A stretch of 64,000 nt of DNA from Termitidicoccus mucosus (GCF_038725785.1 NZ_CP109796.1:3410001-3474000); one strand, 5' to 3'; shown: positions 16,231 to 26,250, counted from the stretch's first letter. The notes: generated by a model from the sequence alone, not told the origin. Numbers and translations: made by a program.

Positions 16231-18110
16231 ACAAAAACCTCCGTTACCTCCCGCGCGCGCTGTTTCTGCTCCCCGTCCTCGCCGCCATCGCCGCATCCGC
16301 GCAACCGCTCTGGCAGGGCGACCCCGGAAAAGGCGCCGCCGAACTCGAGGCCCAATGGCAAACCCTCACGCGCCCCGACGCGGTCGTCGGCATCCGCGGC
16401 GTGCTGCGTTTCGCGGTCGAGGCCGCCGCGCTCGACTGGCATCCCGGGCGCGTCGAGCACGCGCTGGAGTTTGCCCGCGGCATGCAGGACCTCGATCCCG
16501 CCAGCCCCACGCACGGAAATTTCCGCTGGTATTCGAACCAGCCGCGCCCCGTCGATCTCAACGCCGCCGAATTCGCCGCGCAGCTCCTCGGCGTGCTTCA
16601 TGCGCAAAGCCGCGACCGGCTCACGCCCGCCGCGCGCGACCGGCTGCGCGAGCTCATGACCGACGCCATCGAGGGCATGAAGCTGCATCAGGTGAAACTT
16701 CCCTACACCAACATCTGGTTGAAAAAGACCTGGTGCCTCATCGCGCTCGGCGAGGCGCTCGGCCGCCCCGATGTCGCGGACGACGGCTACGCGCGCCTGG
16801 CCGAATGGCTGCGCTTCACCGCGGCCAACGGCATCTGCGAATTCAACGCCGTCACCTACTACGGCACCGACCTCGACTCGCTCAACCTCATCGCCAAATA
16901 CGCCGCGCGGCCCGAAGGCCGCGCCCTCGCGCTGAAGGCCGCCCGTTATCTCTGGACCGCCGCCGCCGCGAACTGGTTCGCCGCCGGCGACCGGCTCGGC
17001 GGAGCCAACGCGCGCAGCTACGACTACCTTTTCGGCCACGGCTATTTCGAGTGCTTCACCTGGACGGCGGGCTGGCTGCGCGCCCGGCCCGACATCGAAA
17101 ACGCCGGATGGATCGGTTCGAATCACGACAATCTCGTCGCCTTCCGCAACGCCGCCCACCTGCCCGCGCCGCGCGAATGGACGGAGCCCGTTCGCGCACA
17201 AATCCCCCGCACCGTCGTGCAACGCTGGGGCGAGGCGCCCGCGCGCACCGCGGTGCATTGGGTCGGACGCCACGCCGGCCTCGGCACGTCCGGCGAGGCT
17301 TACTCGCGCGAGGACCGCGCGCTCGTCATCGACCTCGGCGACTCGCCCGCCATCCCGCAGCTCACGCTGTTCATGGACGGGCGCGGCGACCCGTTCGGCA
17401 CGAAAAAGGTCAAGGGGGCCGACGCGCACGCCAAGGCGCTCCACCTCGTGCCCTTCATCGCCTCCGTGCAACGCGGCCCCGAGGCGCTGCAACTCCTCTC
17501 GCTCGAACCGCTCGGCCCCGCCGCCCGCTTCAAGCCCAAGCCCGGCGAGCTTTCCTGCCTCCTCACGCATCTCACGATCCCGCGCGAGGCCGAGGTCTGG
17601 GCCGGGGACGCGCGCCTGAAACCCGGCACGCCCGCGAAGCCCGCCGTCATCCCGCCCGGCGCGCCGCTCTTCGCGCGCATCGGCGATGCCGCCGCCGCCA
17701 TTCGTATCCTGTATTCCGATACGACGGACGGCGACCGTCCCGCTGAAATCCGGTTCATCGACGACGGCCGCGCGGCGAAAGCCCGCCGCCTCACCCTTGT
17801 CCACGACACCGCCGAGCCCAAGGGCCGCGCCACCGTGGTCGCGTGGCTGCGCGTCGCCGAGGGGCTGGATGACGCGGGCTTCGCCGCCTTCCGCCAAACC
17901 TTCGCCAGCGCCGCCGCCGGGGTGAAAAAGGAAGGTTCCGTCATCAAGGCCACCGCCGCCGGCCTCGCCGCGCCGCTCCGCATCGAGGCCGACGTGGAGA
18001 AACAGGAGCGCCTGCTCCTCGAAGGCGGCGAGCCCCGCCCTGCCCTGCTGACCGTCAACGGCCGCGAGATCGGCTTCGAACTCCTCGGCGAATTTTTGAC
18101 GCGGCCATGA
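16227..18110 (+). CDS. Secreted alpha/alpha-toroid protein, putative lyase-related
   Basis: A 627-residue protein with a signal peptide (ALFLLPVLAAIAASA). The N-terminal two thirds are helical, with toroid-like repeats (GVLRFAVEAAALDWHPG, NIWLKKTWCLIALGEALG, SYDYLFGHGYFECFTWTAGW). The C-terminal part is rich in beta-strands and ends with VNGREIGFELLGEF. The layout resembles heparinase/alginate-lyase-like proteins, but the HGHxD-type catalytic stretch seen in the other two lyases is not visible, so the activity is unsure. It is translationally coupled to the GH88-like gene. Confidence 0.6.
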   Translation: MNKNLRYLPRALFLLPVLAAIAASAQPLWQGDPGKGAAELEAQWQTLTRPDAVVGIRGVLRFAVEAAALDWHPGRVEHALEFARGMQDLDPASPTHGNFRWYSNQPRPVDLNAAEFAAQLLGVLHAQSRDRLTPAARDRLRELMTDAIEGMKLHQVKLPYTNIWLKKTWCLIALGEALGRPDVADDGYARLAEWLRFTAANGICEFNAVTYYGTDLDSLNLIAKYAARPEGRALALKAARYLWTAAAANWFAAGDRLGGANARSYDYLFGHGYFECFTWTAGWLRARPDIENAGWIGSNHDNLVAFRNAAHLPAPREWTEPVRAQIPRTVVQRWGEAPARTAVHWVGRHAGLGTSGEAYSREDRALVIDLGDSPAIPQLTLFMDGRGDPFGTKKVKGADAHAKALHLVPFIASVQRGPEALQLLSLEPLGPAARFKPKPGELSCLLTHLTIPREAEVWAGDARLKPGTPAKPAVIPPGAPLFARIGDAAAAIRILYSDTTDGDRPAEIRFIDDGRAAKARRLTLVHDTAEPKGRATVVAWLRVAEGLDDAGFAAFRQTFASAAAGVKKEGSVIKATAAGLAAPLRIEADVEKQERLLLEGGEPRPALLTVNGREIGFELLGEFLTRP

Positions 18111-18137
18111 GTTTTTGCATCAGTCCGATCCATCGCC

Positions 18138-18254
18138 GTAGGGCGCGACCTTGCGTCGCGCCGCACATGGCGAAAAACAGTCCGCCGGAGCCGGCATGGC
18201 GACACCGGCACCGACACCGCGACGCTCGCGGCCTGACACAAGGTCAGGCCCTAC
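18138..18254. repeat. Inverted intergenic repeat, gtagggcgcgacc...ggccctac
   Basis: Ends begin gtagggcgcgacc and close ggtcaggccctac, with a second short palindrome at each end. It fills most of the 198-bp gap before the symporter gene. No gene is seen in it. Confidence 0.6.
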
Positions 18255-18308
18255 GACGCGCCGCCTACTTTCTTCAACTTAAACTTCCAACTTAAACTCA
18301 CCCCCTCC

Positions 18309-19853
18309 ATGTCCCCCGTCCTCGCCACCGCCACGTTCACCCCGCGCACGCTTTCGCTGCCCGACTACGTCATGCTCGCGCTCTACTTCGCGCTCAATCT
18401 CGGCATCGGCTGGTGGTGCGCGCGGCGCAAGAAGAACTCCGCGGGCGACTACTTCCTCGGCGGCGGGCGCGTCCTGTGGTGGGCGGCGGCCATCAGCTTT
18501 TTCGCCACCTCGACCAGCAGCATCAGCTTCATGGCGCTGCCGGCCAAGGCCTACACCACCGACTGGCTCGCGTTCGGCTCGGCCCCGGCGCAGGCGTTCG
18601 CCGGCATCCTGGTCGGCCTCGTGTTTGTCGCCGGGTTGCGGCGCATGAACATGACCACGATTTTTTCGTATCTGGAACGCCGCTACGACCGTCGCGTGCG
18701 CCTGCTCGGCGCGGGGCTGGGCGTGTTTCTGAAAGTGGGCGGACGCATGAGCGTCGTGCTCCTGCTGCCCGCGCTCGCGCTCTCCACCGTCACCGGGCTC
18801 AACGTTTACCTGAGCATCGCGCTCATGGGCGGCGTGACCACCATCTATGCGCTGGAGGGCGGCTTCGAGGCCGTCATCTGGACGGAGGTGCTGCAGGTCG
18901 CCGTGACCTTCGGCGGCGTGGCGGTCGCGTTCTGGTTCCTCACGCGCGGCGTGGACGGCGGTTTTTCCGGCATCATCGCGAACGGCATGGCGGCGGACAA
19001 ATTCCGCGCCATCTCGTGGGATCCGGATGTCACCCAGCCGACGGTCGTCGTCTTCATCGGCATGTTTTTTGCGACCATCTTCACGCAAATCTCCGACCAG
19101 CCGCTCATGCAGCGCATGCTCGCCTCCGCGAATGTGAAGGAGGCCAAGCGCACCGTCGTCATCGGCAACATCATCGGGCTCGCCAGTTCGGTGGTGTTCT
19201 TCTTTGTCGGCTCGTCGCTGTGGGTGTTTTACCAAGCCAATCCCGGCCGCCTCGAAGCCGGCCTGCCGAACGACGCGATTTTCCCCTACTTCATCGCCAA
19301 CGAGCTGCCGCGCGGCGTGGTCGGCCTGATCGTGGCGGGCCTGTTCGCCGCGTCGATGGGCGCGCTCAGCAGCATCCTCAACGCCACGGCGTCGGTGGTC
19401 GTGTCCGATTTTCAGGGCACGCTCTGGCCGCGTTCGACCGAGCGCCACCGCATGCGCCTCGCGCAGGCCACGACGCTCGTCTGCGGCGTGCTGGCCACGC
19501 TCTTTGCCATGTATCTTGCGCGGCTGAACGTCGCCTCGCTCTGGGACCAGTTCATCAAGCTGGTCGCGCTGATCGGCGGCGGCTTCCCCGGCGTGTTCGC
19601 GCTCGGCCTGCTCTCGCGCCGCGCCAACGCCACCGGCGTGATGGTCGGCGCCGTCGCGAGCATCGGCGTGACCTGGTGGGTGCAGACCTACACGGCGACA
19701 AATCCCTTCTTCCACGGCTTCGTCGCCATCGCCTCCTGCATGCTCATCGGATACGTCGCCAGTTTGCTGACCGCGCGCGCCTCCGACAAAAAAGACCTCT
19801 CCGGCCTGACCGTCTGGGACCGCAGCACCAAGGAAATGGCGAAGATTGACTGA
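18309..19853 (+). CDS. Sodium:solute symporter (SSS family)
   Basis: A 514-residue membrane protein with about 13 predicted transmembrane segments, starting LPDYVMLALYFALNLGIGWW. SSS signatures include SAGDYFLGGGRVLWWAAAIS, ATSTSSISFMALPAKAY and the block GLIVAGLFAASMGALSSILN. The family takes up sugars and related solutes with sodium. Its place after the GH88/toroid pair suggests it imports the products of those enzymes. The gap of about 200 bases with a repeat leaves open whether it is co-transcribed. Confidence 0.88.
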   Translation: MSPVLATATFTPRTLSLPDYVMLALYFALNLGIGWWCARRKKNSAGDYFLGGGRVLWWAAAISFFATSTSSISFMALPAKAYTTDWLAFGSAPAQAFAGILVGLVFVAGLRRMNMTTIFSYLERRYDRRVRLLGAGLGVFLKVGGRMSVVLLLPALALSTVTGLNVYLSIALMGGVTTIYALEGGFEAVIWTEVLQVAVTFGGVAVAFWFLTRGVDGGFSGIIANGMAADKFRAISWDPDVTQPTVVVFIGMFFATIFTQISDQPLMQRMLASANVKEAKRTVVIGNIIGLASSVVFFFVGSSLWVFYQANPGRLEAGLPNDAIFPYFIANELPRGVVGLIVAGLFAASMGALSSILNATASVVVSDFQGTLWPRSTERHRMRLAQATTLVCGVLATLFAMYLARLNVASLWDQFIKLVALIGGGFPGVFALGLLSRRANATGVMVGAVASIGVTWWVQTYTATNPFFHGFVAIASCMLIGYVASLLTARASDKKDLSGLTVWDRSTKEMAKID

Positions 19854-20009
19854 CCGCACGGAAGACGCCGGAGGAGACAAAGGCGTTTTCGGCATGACAT
19901 GAGCGATCAGGCAATGTGTTTGGGCAGTCCCGCGATTCCCCCTTCCCCATTAATTTATTATATTTCAGATTCGTTGCTGTTTGCGATGTCTGGAAAAGCA
20001 TGTTTTGAA

Positions 20010-20283
20010 CAGCAAAGACGCAAAAAGACAAATGAAGTCTGTTTTGACACAAAGGGCACAGAGCGCTGACACGGAGAGCACAGGGAGGGAAAAGACCTTT
20101 CCTTTCATAGTCTCCGTGACCTCTGTGTGTCGCGCTCTGTGTTCTCTGTGTCAAAACAGACTTACTCAATTTTCTTTGGTAGGCGCTCTTATATGAAATT
20201 CAGTAGATCGATATTTTTTATAAAATTTCCCTTCACTGTCTTGCCAGGCCTGTGGCTTCGCTCGGGACTTTGCGTCTTTGCTG
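20010..20283. repeat. Nested inverted repeat in the symporter-GH1 gap
   Basis: Outer arms CAGCAAAGACGCAAA at 20010-20024 and their complement at 20269-20283 enclose inner arms at 20035 (AAGTCTGTTTTGACACA) and 20147-20163. Both arms are built from degenerate 'cacagag/cacggag' units. It occupies most of the 468-bp gap 19854-20321; nothing gene-like is seen there. Confidence 0.7.
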
Positions 20284-20321
20284 TGAAAAACAACCGTCCC
20301 AAATAACGACGAACCAGTCTT

Positions 20322-21677
20322 ATGTTTCCCGAAAACTTCATCTGGGGCGCGGCGACCGCCGCTTATCAAATCGAGGGCGCCGTCGCCGAGGACGGGCGCG
20401 GGCCGTCCGTGTGGGACGACCTCGTGCGCCAGCCCGGACGCATCTGGGAGGGCCACACCGGAGAGACCGCCTGCGACCATTATCACCGCTGGCGCGAGGA
20501 TGTCGCGCTGATGAAGGAAATCGGCCTGCGCGCCTACCGCTTCTCCATCGCCTGGCCGCGCGTGCTGCCCGAGGGCGCCGGCGCGCCCAACGAAAAAGGG
20601 CTCGCCTTCTACGACCGCCTCGTGGATGCGCTCCTCGACGCCGGCATCCAGCCCTGGGTGACGTTGTTTCACTGGGACTACCCGCTCGCGCTTTACCGCC
20701 GCGGCGGCTGGCTGAGCCCCGACAGCCCGTCATGGTTTGCCGATTACACCGCGCTGGTCGCGCGCCGCCTCGGCGACCGCGTGGCCGGCTGGTTCACGCA
20801 CAACGAGCCGCAGTGCTTCATCGGCGTCGGCTTGCAGGAAGGCCGGCACGCGCCGGGTCTGAAGCTGGGCCTCTCCGACGTGCTCGTCGCCGCGCACCAC
20901 ACGCTCCTCGCCCACGGCCGCGCCGTGCAAACGCTCCGCGCGCACGTCCGCAAGGACGCGAAAATCGGCTGGGCCCCCATCGGCCACGTGCATGTTCCCG
21001 CGACCGGTTCAGCCGCCGACATCGCCGCCGCGAAACGCGCCACCTTCTCCATCGAAAACGATTTCATGAAGAACAACACCTGGTGGTCCGATCCCGTTTA
21101 CCTCGGCCGCTACCCGGAGGACGGGCTTGCCCGCTTCGCGCCGCACCTGCCGAAAATCACCGACGCGGACCTGCGCGAAATCCACCAGCCGCTCGACCTC
21201 TGCGGGCTCAACATCTACACCGCCGAGCGCCTCGTGCGCGCCGGCCCGGACGGCCGCGCGGTCACGGTGGCCGAGCCGCCCGGCTTCGCGATGACGCACA
21301 TGCGCGGCACCGTGCATCCCGAGGCGCTGTATTACGGCGCGAAGTTTTTCCACGAACGCTACCGGCTCCCGATTTGCATCACGGAAAACGGACTCTCCTG
21401 CGCGGACTGGGTCGCGCGGGACGGCGGCGTGCACGACCCGAACCGTATCGACTTCCTCTCGCGCTACCTGGGCGAATTTGCCCGCGCCGGGCACGAGGGC
21501 GTGCCGCTGGCGGGATATTTCCAGTGGTCGCTGCTCGACAACTTCGAGTGGGCGCAAGGCTACCAGCACCGCTTTGGCCTGGTGCATGTCGATTTCGCCA
21601 CGCAAAAACGCACCCTGAAAGACTCCGCCCGCTGGTATCGCGAAACCATCGCCGCCAACGGGGCGAATTGCGCCTGA
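20322..21677 (+). CDS. Glycoside hydrolase family 1 beta-glucosidase
   Basis: A 451-residue cytoplasmic GH1 enzyme. The start MFPENFIWGAATAAYQIEGA is the classic GH1 N-terminal signature. The acid/base glutamate is E162 in THNEPQ (the usual TFNEP with His in place of Phe), and the nucleophile is E355 in CITENG. The aromatic binding block GYFQWSLLDNFEWAQGY near the C-terminus is complete. It hydrolyses beta-glucosides or beta-galactosides; the exact sugar cannot be told. It may work with the FucP-like transporter that follows after a 398-base repeat-filled gap. Confidence 0.93.
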   Translation: MFPENFIWGAATAAYQIEGAVAEDGRGPSVWDDLVRQPGRIWEGHTGETACDHYHRWREDVALMKEIGLRAYRFSIAWPRVLPEGAGAPNEKGLAFYDRLVDALLDAGIQPWVTLFHWDYPLALYRRGGWLSPDSPSWFADYTALVARRLGDRVAGWFTHNEPQCFIGVGLQEGRHAPGLKLGLSDVLVAAHHTLLAHGRAVQTLRAHVRKDAKIGWAPIGHVHVPATGSAADIAAAKRATFSIENDFMKNNTWWSDPVYLGRYPEDGLARFAPHLPKITDADLREIHQPLDLCGLNIYTAERLVRAGPDGRAVTVAEPPGFAMTHMRGTVHPEALYYGAKFFHERYRLPICITENGLSCADWVARDGGVHDPNRIDFLSRYLGEFARAGHEGVPLAGYFQWSLLDNFEWAQGYQHRFGLVHVDFATQKRTLKDSARWYRETIAANGANCA

Positions 21678-21709
21678 CCAAGGGCGGCTTCACGGCGCCC
21701 TTGCCTTTT

Positions 21710-21894
21710 TGGAGCAACGGCCTTCGTGCCGTCCGGTTCGGGTGGCATGGGCGTCCCGCCCATGCGACGGCGCTCTGCGCCGCGAGGTTCCGATCAACAT
21801 GGGCAGAGTCGCCCATGCCACCCAATCCCACGGGCGGGACGCCCGTGCCACGCAAACCACACGGAAAGACGGCACGGAGGCCGTCCTTCCAAAA
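21710..21894. repeat. Composite palindromic repeat (gggcgtcccgcccatg / cacgggcgggacgcccgtg)
   Basis: Several mirrored units are nested: gcatgggcgtcccgcccatgc near 21745, catgggcagagtcgcccatg near 21798 and acgggcgggacgcccgt near 21830. All lie inside outer arms that share cggccttcgtgccgtcc and its near-complement at 21870-21892. It fills the GH1-MFS gap, which holds no gene. Confidence 0.65.
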
Positions 21895-22075
21895 AATAAT
21901 CCCGTCCGAGGAATGACCGTAAGGTTGACCCGGATGGTTGCGATCTCGGCAAGAAGTCGCGTTGACAACGCCTTGGGCCGTCGCCGAGACCGACTGTCAG
22001 GTATTGTTTCGGATTGAGCAAAGCCTCTCAAGTGATGTTGGATTACCTGTCCCGATCACCCTAAAAATATCGCCC

Positions 22076-23734
22076 ATGAGTTCATCCCTCCCCTCTGTCC
22101 AAGATTCCGCCGTGCCCGCGCCATCCGCATCGAAACCGCGTCTTTTCCGGGGGGCCGACGGAAAGAGTTACGCGATTATTTTCCTGCTCCTTTGCTCGCT
22201 CTTTCTCCTTTGGGGATTCTGCAACGGGATGATCGACGCGATGGACAAGCATTTTCAGGACAAGCTGCACCTGTCGCGCTCGCAGTCGGCCTGGGTGCAG
22301 TTCGCCCACTATCTCGGCTACTTCCTCATCGCGCTGCCGGCGGGCGGGCTCTGCCGCAGGCTCGGCTACAAGGGCGGCATCATCACCGGCCTCGGCGTCG
22401 TCGCGGCGGGGGCGTTCTGGTTCGTCCCGGCCACGCACATCGACGCGTTCTGGGCCTTCCTGCTCGGCGTGTGCGTCATCGCCATGGGCCTCACGTTTCT
22501 CGAAACCGTCGCGAATCCCTACACCACCGTGCTCGGCCACAAGGACTACGCCTCCACGCGCATCAACCTCGCGCAGTCCTGCAACGGCATCGGCTTCATG
22601 ATGGGGCCGATCATCGGCGGCATGTTTTTCTACGGCAGCGCCAGCGCGGCCGAAAACCACGAGCGCCTCTACATCCCTTACGCCGCGGTCGGCGTCATCG
22701 TGCTCGTGCTCGCGCTTGTCTTTGCCTGCGTGAAAATCCCCGACCTCCAGACCGAGGACGCCTACAACCTCGACAAGGACGAAACCGCCGGCGCGGAAAA
22801 AACGGGCCTGAACCGGAGCGGCCTCAAGGGCCTGGCCATCGGCATCGCCGCCGGGCTGGTGCTGGGAGCGGCGTATCTGTGGCATGGGTCCGCGTCGGCG
22901 GAAAAGGCCGCCGGGCTGGAGCAGGCGTTGATCTGCCTGCTGTTCGTGGTGATGCCGGGACTGCTGGGGTTCATCCTTGGAAACTATCTCTCGCTTTGGA
23001 AACACCTGCACGTGGCGGGCGGCGTGTTCGCGCAATTCCTCTACGTCGCGGCGCAGGCGGGCATCTTCAGCTTCTTCATCAACTACGTCGTGGCCGACAT
23101 GCCTCCCATCCCGCACGGCGCCGCCGGGGTGTTGCAGGCGTTCCGCGACATTTTTCCCGGCGACAGCGAGGTCGTCCACACCCAGGCAAACGGGCTGATT
23201 TTCATCAACGAGGCCGGCGCCACGATCCTGCAAGGCTGGGTCGCCTTCGGGCTGTTCCTGCTCGGGCGTCTCGCCGGCGCGGCCATCCTCGCGGTGGCGC
23301 CCGCGCACCGCGTGCTCGGGATTTACGGCGCCGTCAACGCGGCGCTCATGGTGCTTATTTTCATGCAGCTCGGCTGGGTGTCGGTCGTCGCGGTGTTCGC
23401 CAGCTTCTTCTTCATGTCGATCATGTTTCCGACGATTTTTGCGCTGGGGATTTTCGGGCTGGGGCGCAAGGCGAAGCTCGCGTCGTCGTTCCTCGTCATG
23501 GCCATCATGGGCGGCGCCATCATGCCGAAGCTCATGGGATGGTTCAGCGACCGGTTCGGCGAGGCGGCCGCGCATTACGGGCGCGAGGTGACGGGGCACA
23601 ACCAGCACCTGATGTCGCCCGGTTTTGCGGTGCCGCTGTTCTGCTTCGCGGTGATCGCGATCTACGGGTTCACCTGGCGGAAGCTGAGCAAAACCGACGG
23701 GCCCGTCGCGCTGGACACGAGCAAGTCGCACTAG
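22076..23734 (+). CDS. FucP-like MFS sugar:proton symporter
   Basis: A 552-residue transporter with about 12 transmembrane segments. The start at 22076 was chosen because translation upstream of it is not membrane-protein-like and the Ser/Pro-rich tail from here is typical. Family features are FLLWGFCNGMIDAMDKHFQD in TM1 (FucP: FFLWG-N--D-L---F), GLTFLETVANPYTTVLG in TM5 and LGIFGLGRKAKLASSFLVMA in TM10. FucP-type carriers import fucose, galactose, glucose or similar sugars. The central loop is long for the family. It is next to the GH1 and LacI genes. Confidence 0.88.
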   Translation: MSSSLPSVQDSAVPAPSASKPRLFRGADGKSYAIIFLLLCSLFLLWGFCNGMIDAMDKHFQDKLHLSRSQSAWVQFAHYLGYFLIALPAGGLCRRLGYKGGIITGLGVVAAGAFWFVPATHIDAFWAFLLGVCVIAMGLTFLETVANPYTTVLGHKDYASTRINLAQSCNGIGFMMGPIIGGMFFYGSASAAENHERLYIPYAAVGVIVLVLALVFACVKIPDLQTEDAYNLDKDETAGAEKTGLNRSGLKGLAIGIAAGLVLGAAYLWHGSASAEKAAGLEQALICLLFVVMPGLLGFILGNYLSLWKHLHVAGGVFAQFLYVAAQAGIFSFFINYVVADMPPIPHGAAGVLQAFRDIFPGDSEVVHTQANGLIFINEAGATILQGWVAFGLFLLGRLAGAAILAVAPAHRVLGIYGAVNAALMVLIFMQLGWVSVVAVFASFFFMSIMFPTIFALGIFGLGRKAKLASSFLVMAIMGGAIMPKLMGWFSDRFGEAAAHYGREVTGHNQHLMSPGFAVPLFCFAVIAIYGFTWRKLSKTDGPVALDTSKSH

Positions 23735-23787
23735 AAACGCCCGCGGGCCGCTGTTTCCGTCCCCTTACTCGTTCTTTTTGTTTTTTG

Positions 23788-23914
23788 AACCGCGAAGGAC
23801 GCGAAGAGCGCGAAGATGGAAATACTGCCATCATGGCTTTCCATTAAGCCACGGTTGATTACATCACGGCGGCTTTGTTTTCCAATCTTCGCATCCTTCG
23901 CGCCCTTCGCGGTT
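23788..23914. repeat. Inverted intergenic repeat, aaccgcgaaggacgcgaag family
   Basis: The left arm from 23788 reads as degenerate gcgaag units and the right arm ends in cttcgcggttaa at 23914. The 326-bp gap between the MFS and LacI genes holds only this repeat and a short palindrome at 23994. Confidence 0.75.
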
Positions 23915-23993
23915 AATTTTTGAAACCTCCCTTTTGCATTTTCCCCGCGCACCGGAATGGGGAACGAGGTGCGAGACGGACTGGCGCCGGGCG

Positions 23994-24012
23994 CGCGGAA
24001 GCGTTTTCCGCG
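23994..24012. promoter_or_regulatory. Palindrome upstream of LacI gene, possible operator
   Basis: CGCGGAA-gcgtt-TTCCGCG, 7-bp perfect arms, 49 bases before the regulator start. Its sequence is unlike the TGCAAC sites, so it could be the autoregulatory site of this second regulator. Confidence 0.35.
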
Positions 24013-24060
24013 AAACGGAAGATTGACCGCCGCGACGCCGGCTTATGTTGTTAAGCAATC

Positions 24061-25098
24061 ATGGCAAAAGCGGTAACGATGAAGACAATCGCCCGGCAGG
24101 CGGGGGTGACGGAGGCGACGGTGTCGATGAGCCTCGCGAACAATTCCCGCATCCCCGCGAAAACCCGCGAGCGCATCCAGGCCATCGCCGGAAGGCTGGG
24201 TTACACGCCGCATCCTTATGTGTCGGCGTTGCTGCGCCTCCGCCGCCAGGGCCGCGCGGTGAAGGACCGCCCCGTGCTGGCGCTCGTCAATGCGTTTGAC
24301 CGCGCCGACGGCTGGAAGAACGCCGAGGGGCCGACCGTCCGGCAGATGCGGGACGGCGCGATCGGGCAGGCCGCGTTGCGCGGTTACAGGACGGAGGAAT
24401 TCTGGCTGCGCCGCGACGACATGTCGCCGGAACGGTTGAGCGAGGTGCTGCATGCCCGCGGCATTCGCGGGCTCCTGCTCAGCCCGCTCGCCGAGGGCGC
24501 CGCCACGCCGGCGTTGAAATGGGACTACTTTGCCAGCGTCTGCCTGAGCGTGCCGCTCGCGCCGCTCACCATCACGACCGTCTGCAACGATCATTTTCTC
24601 TCATGCCTGCAAACGGCGCGGGAATGCCACCGGCTGGGCTACCGCCGCATGGGACTGGTGTTGCGCAAAATGCACCGCGAGCGTTTCCAGGGACGCTGGG
24701 ACGGCGGCATGCAGGTCGCGCCGCTGCTGCTGCCGAAAATCAGGCTCGTGAAGACGCTGCTGCTCGAAACCTGGGACGCGGAGGCGGAGTTTGCCGCCTG
24801 GTTCCGGCGGGAGCAGCCCGAGGTCATCATCTCGCCCGGCGCGGAGTGGTTTCACCCGATGCTGGCCCGGATGGGTGTCGCCGTGCCGGACGATGTCGGC
24901 CTGGCCGGGCTGGCCTGCTCGCACCTCGGGCACGAATGCAGCGGCGTGTATCAGGACGGCCGCGCCATCGGCGCCACGGCCATCGACACGCTGGTGGCGA
25001 AGGTGGAGCGCTTCGAGCACGGCCTGCCCGGGCAGCCGGTGAACATCATGCTCGAGAGCGTCTGGAATCCGGGAAAAACCTTGCGCGCGGTTCGATGA
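24061..25098 (+). CDS. LacI-family transcriptional regulator
   Basis: A 345-residue regulator with the helix-turn-helix TMKTIARQAGVTEATVSMSL, the hinge AGRLGY and an effector domain (RGIRGLLLSPLAEG, DDVGLAGLACSHLGHECSGV, DTLVAKVERFEHGLPGQP). The start at 24061 is six residues before a second possible start (MKTIARQAG). It probably controls the neighbouring FucP-like carrier and GH1 gene, but no direct evidence is seen beyond adjacency. Confidence 0.87.
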   Translation: MAKAVTMKTIARQAGVTEATVSMSLANNSRIPAKTRERIQAIAGRLGYTPHPYVSALLRLRRQGRAVKDRPVLALVNAFDRADGWKNAEGPTVRQMRDGAIGQAALRGYRTEEFWLRRDDMSPERLSEVLHARGIRGLLLSPLAEGAATPALKWDYFASVCLSVPLAPLTITTVCNDHFLSCLQTARECHRLGYRRMGLVLRKMHRERFQGRWDGGMQVAPLLLPKIRLVKTLLLETWDAEAEFAAWFRREQPEVIISPGAEWFHPMLARMGVAVPDDVGLAGLACSHLGHECSGVYQDGRAIGATAIDTLVAKVERFEHGLPGQPVNIMLESVWNPGKTLRAVR

Positions 25099-25117
25099 GT
25101 TGAATGGCTGAAAAATC

Positions 25118-25290
25118 AACCACGGAGACACGGCGCACACGGAGCCATGAAAGAGAAAACATTCTCTCACAAAGGCACGAAGGCACAAAGAAGGAGGGGG
25201 ATGTTTCCCATTCCTTTGTGCCTTCGTGCCTTTGTGAGAGATAAAAAAACTCCCTCTGGCCTCCGTGCTCTCCGCGTCTCCGTGGTTTAA
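25118..25290. repeat. Nested inverted repeat, accacggagacacgg family
   Basis: Outer arms are accacggagacacgg at 25119 and its mirrored form ending gtctccgtggttt at 25288. Inner arms are ctctcacaaaggcacgaagg near 25160 and its complement near 25230. A half copy of the outer arm lies at 45196-45235. It lies between convergent genes; no gene is seen in 25099-25359. Confidence 0.75.
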
Positions 25291-25359
25291 TCTCTCTTCC
25301 CGGCCATCGAAAAGAGCGACGAACCAGATTCACCCTTTTGGAGGGACGGCCGCGCGCAC

Positions 25360-26229
25360 TCACAACAGCTCGTAGCTTCCGATCTGTGTCGGCGTGCGCA
25401 GCATGGGCAGCACGCGCTCCAGCAGGATGCCTTCCCGGTTGTCGTGCTCGTAGCCGAAGGTCGCGCGGATGCCGGTGAGGATGAACTGCACCGCCCGGTC
25501 GAGCGCGATGGGCAGGCTGTCGCCTTGCAGCAGCGAGCCCGTCACCACGCTCGTGAACGTGTCGCCCGTGCCCGGATAATGCGCGGGCAGGTAGCTGCAC
25601 GACGCCTTCCAGAAACGGTCGTGCTTCCGGTCGTAGGCGACGACCGAGGTCGTGCGCCACGACTCGTCCTCGGGCACGCCGGTCACGATCACCACGTCGG
25701 GGCCGAGCTCCGCGAGCGTCTTCAAATGCGATTTCAGCCGCGCCGTCTCGACAAACGGCTGCCAGGGCTGGCCGAGCAGCAAAAACATCTCGGTGATATT
25801 GGGGGTGATCACGCGCGCCAGCCTTGCCAGCGTGCGCATCTCCCCGACCATGGCGGGATCGAGCGAGGCGTAGAGTTTTCCGTTGTCGCCGAGCACGGGA
25901 TCCACCACCACGAGCTGCCCGCCGGACGCGAAATGCGCGATGAGCTCGGACACGATCGCGGCCTGGCGCGGCGAGCCGAGATAACCGCTGTAGATGGCGT
26001 CGAACTCCAGCCCCATCTTTTTCCAATGCCGGACAAACTGCCCCATTTCCTCGGTGAGGTCCCGGAAATAAAATTCCGGATACTGGGTGTGGGCCGAAAG
26101 AATGGCGGTGGGCAGTGGGCAGACCTCGATGCCCATCGACGACAACACGGGGATGACCGCCGTCAGCGAGACACGTCCGCAGCCGGACAGGTCGTGCACC
26201 GCGGCGACTTTTTTGGTGATGTTGCTCAT
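25360..26229 (-). CDS. pdxY: Pyridoxal/pyridoxamine kinase-like protein (ribokinase superfamily)
   Basis: A 289-residue cytoplasmic kinase of the PdxK/PdxY type. It has the N-terminal AVHDLSGCGRVSLTAVIPVL, the phosphate-loop region VVVDPVLGDNGKLY (residues 107-120), ITPNITE and the catalytic anion hole PGTGDTF with Asp223. These match pyridoxal/pyridoxamine kinases, which phosphorylate B6 vitamers to feed PLP. Hydroxymethylpyrimidine kinases are the nearest alternative. It is monocistronic, convergent with the LacI gene, and directly left of the proposed mobile element. The symbol is given for family only. Confidence 0.72.
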   Translation of the reverse strand: MSNITKKVAAVHDLSGCGRVSLTAVIPVLSSMGIEVCPLPTAILSAHTQYPEFYFRDLTEEMGQFVRHWKKMGLEFDAIYSGYLGSPRQAAIVSELIAHFASGGQLVVVDPVLGDNGKLYASLDPAMVGEMRTLARLARVITPNITEMFLLLGQPWQPFVETARLKSHLKTLAELGPDVVIVTGVPEDESWRTTSVVAYDRKHDRFWKASCSYLPAHYPGTGDTFTSVVTGSLLQGDSLPIALDRAVQFILTGIRATFGYEHDNREGILLERVLPMLRTPTQIGSYELL

Positions 26230-26250
26230 AAAAAAACAGGACGGACCGAT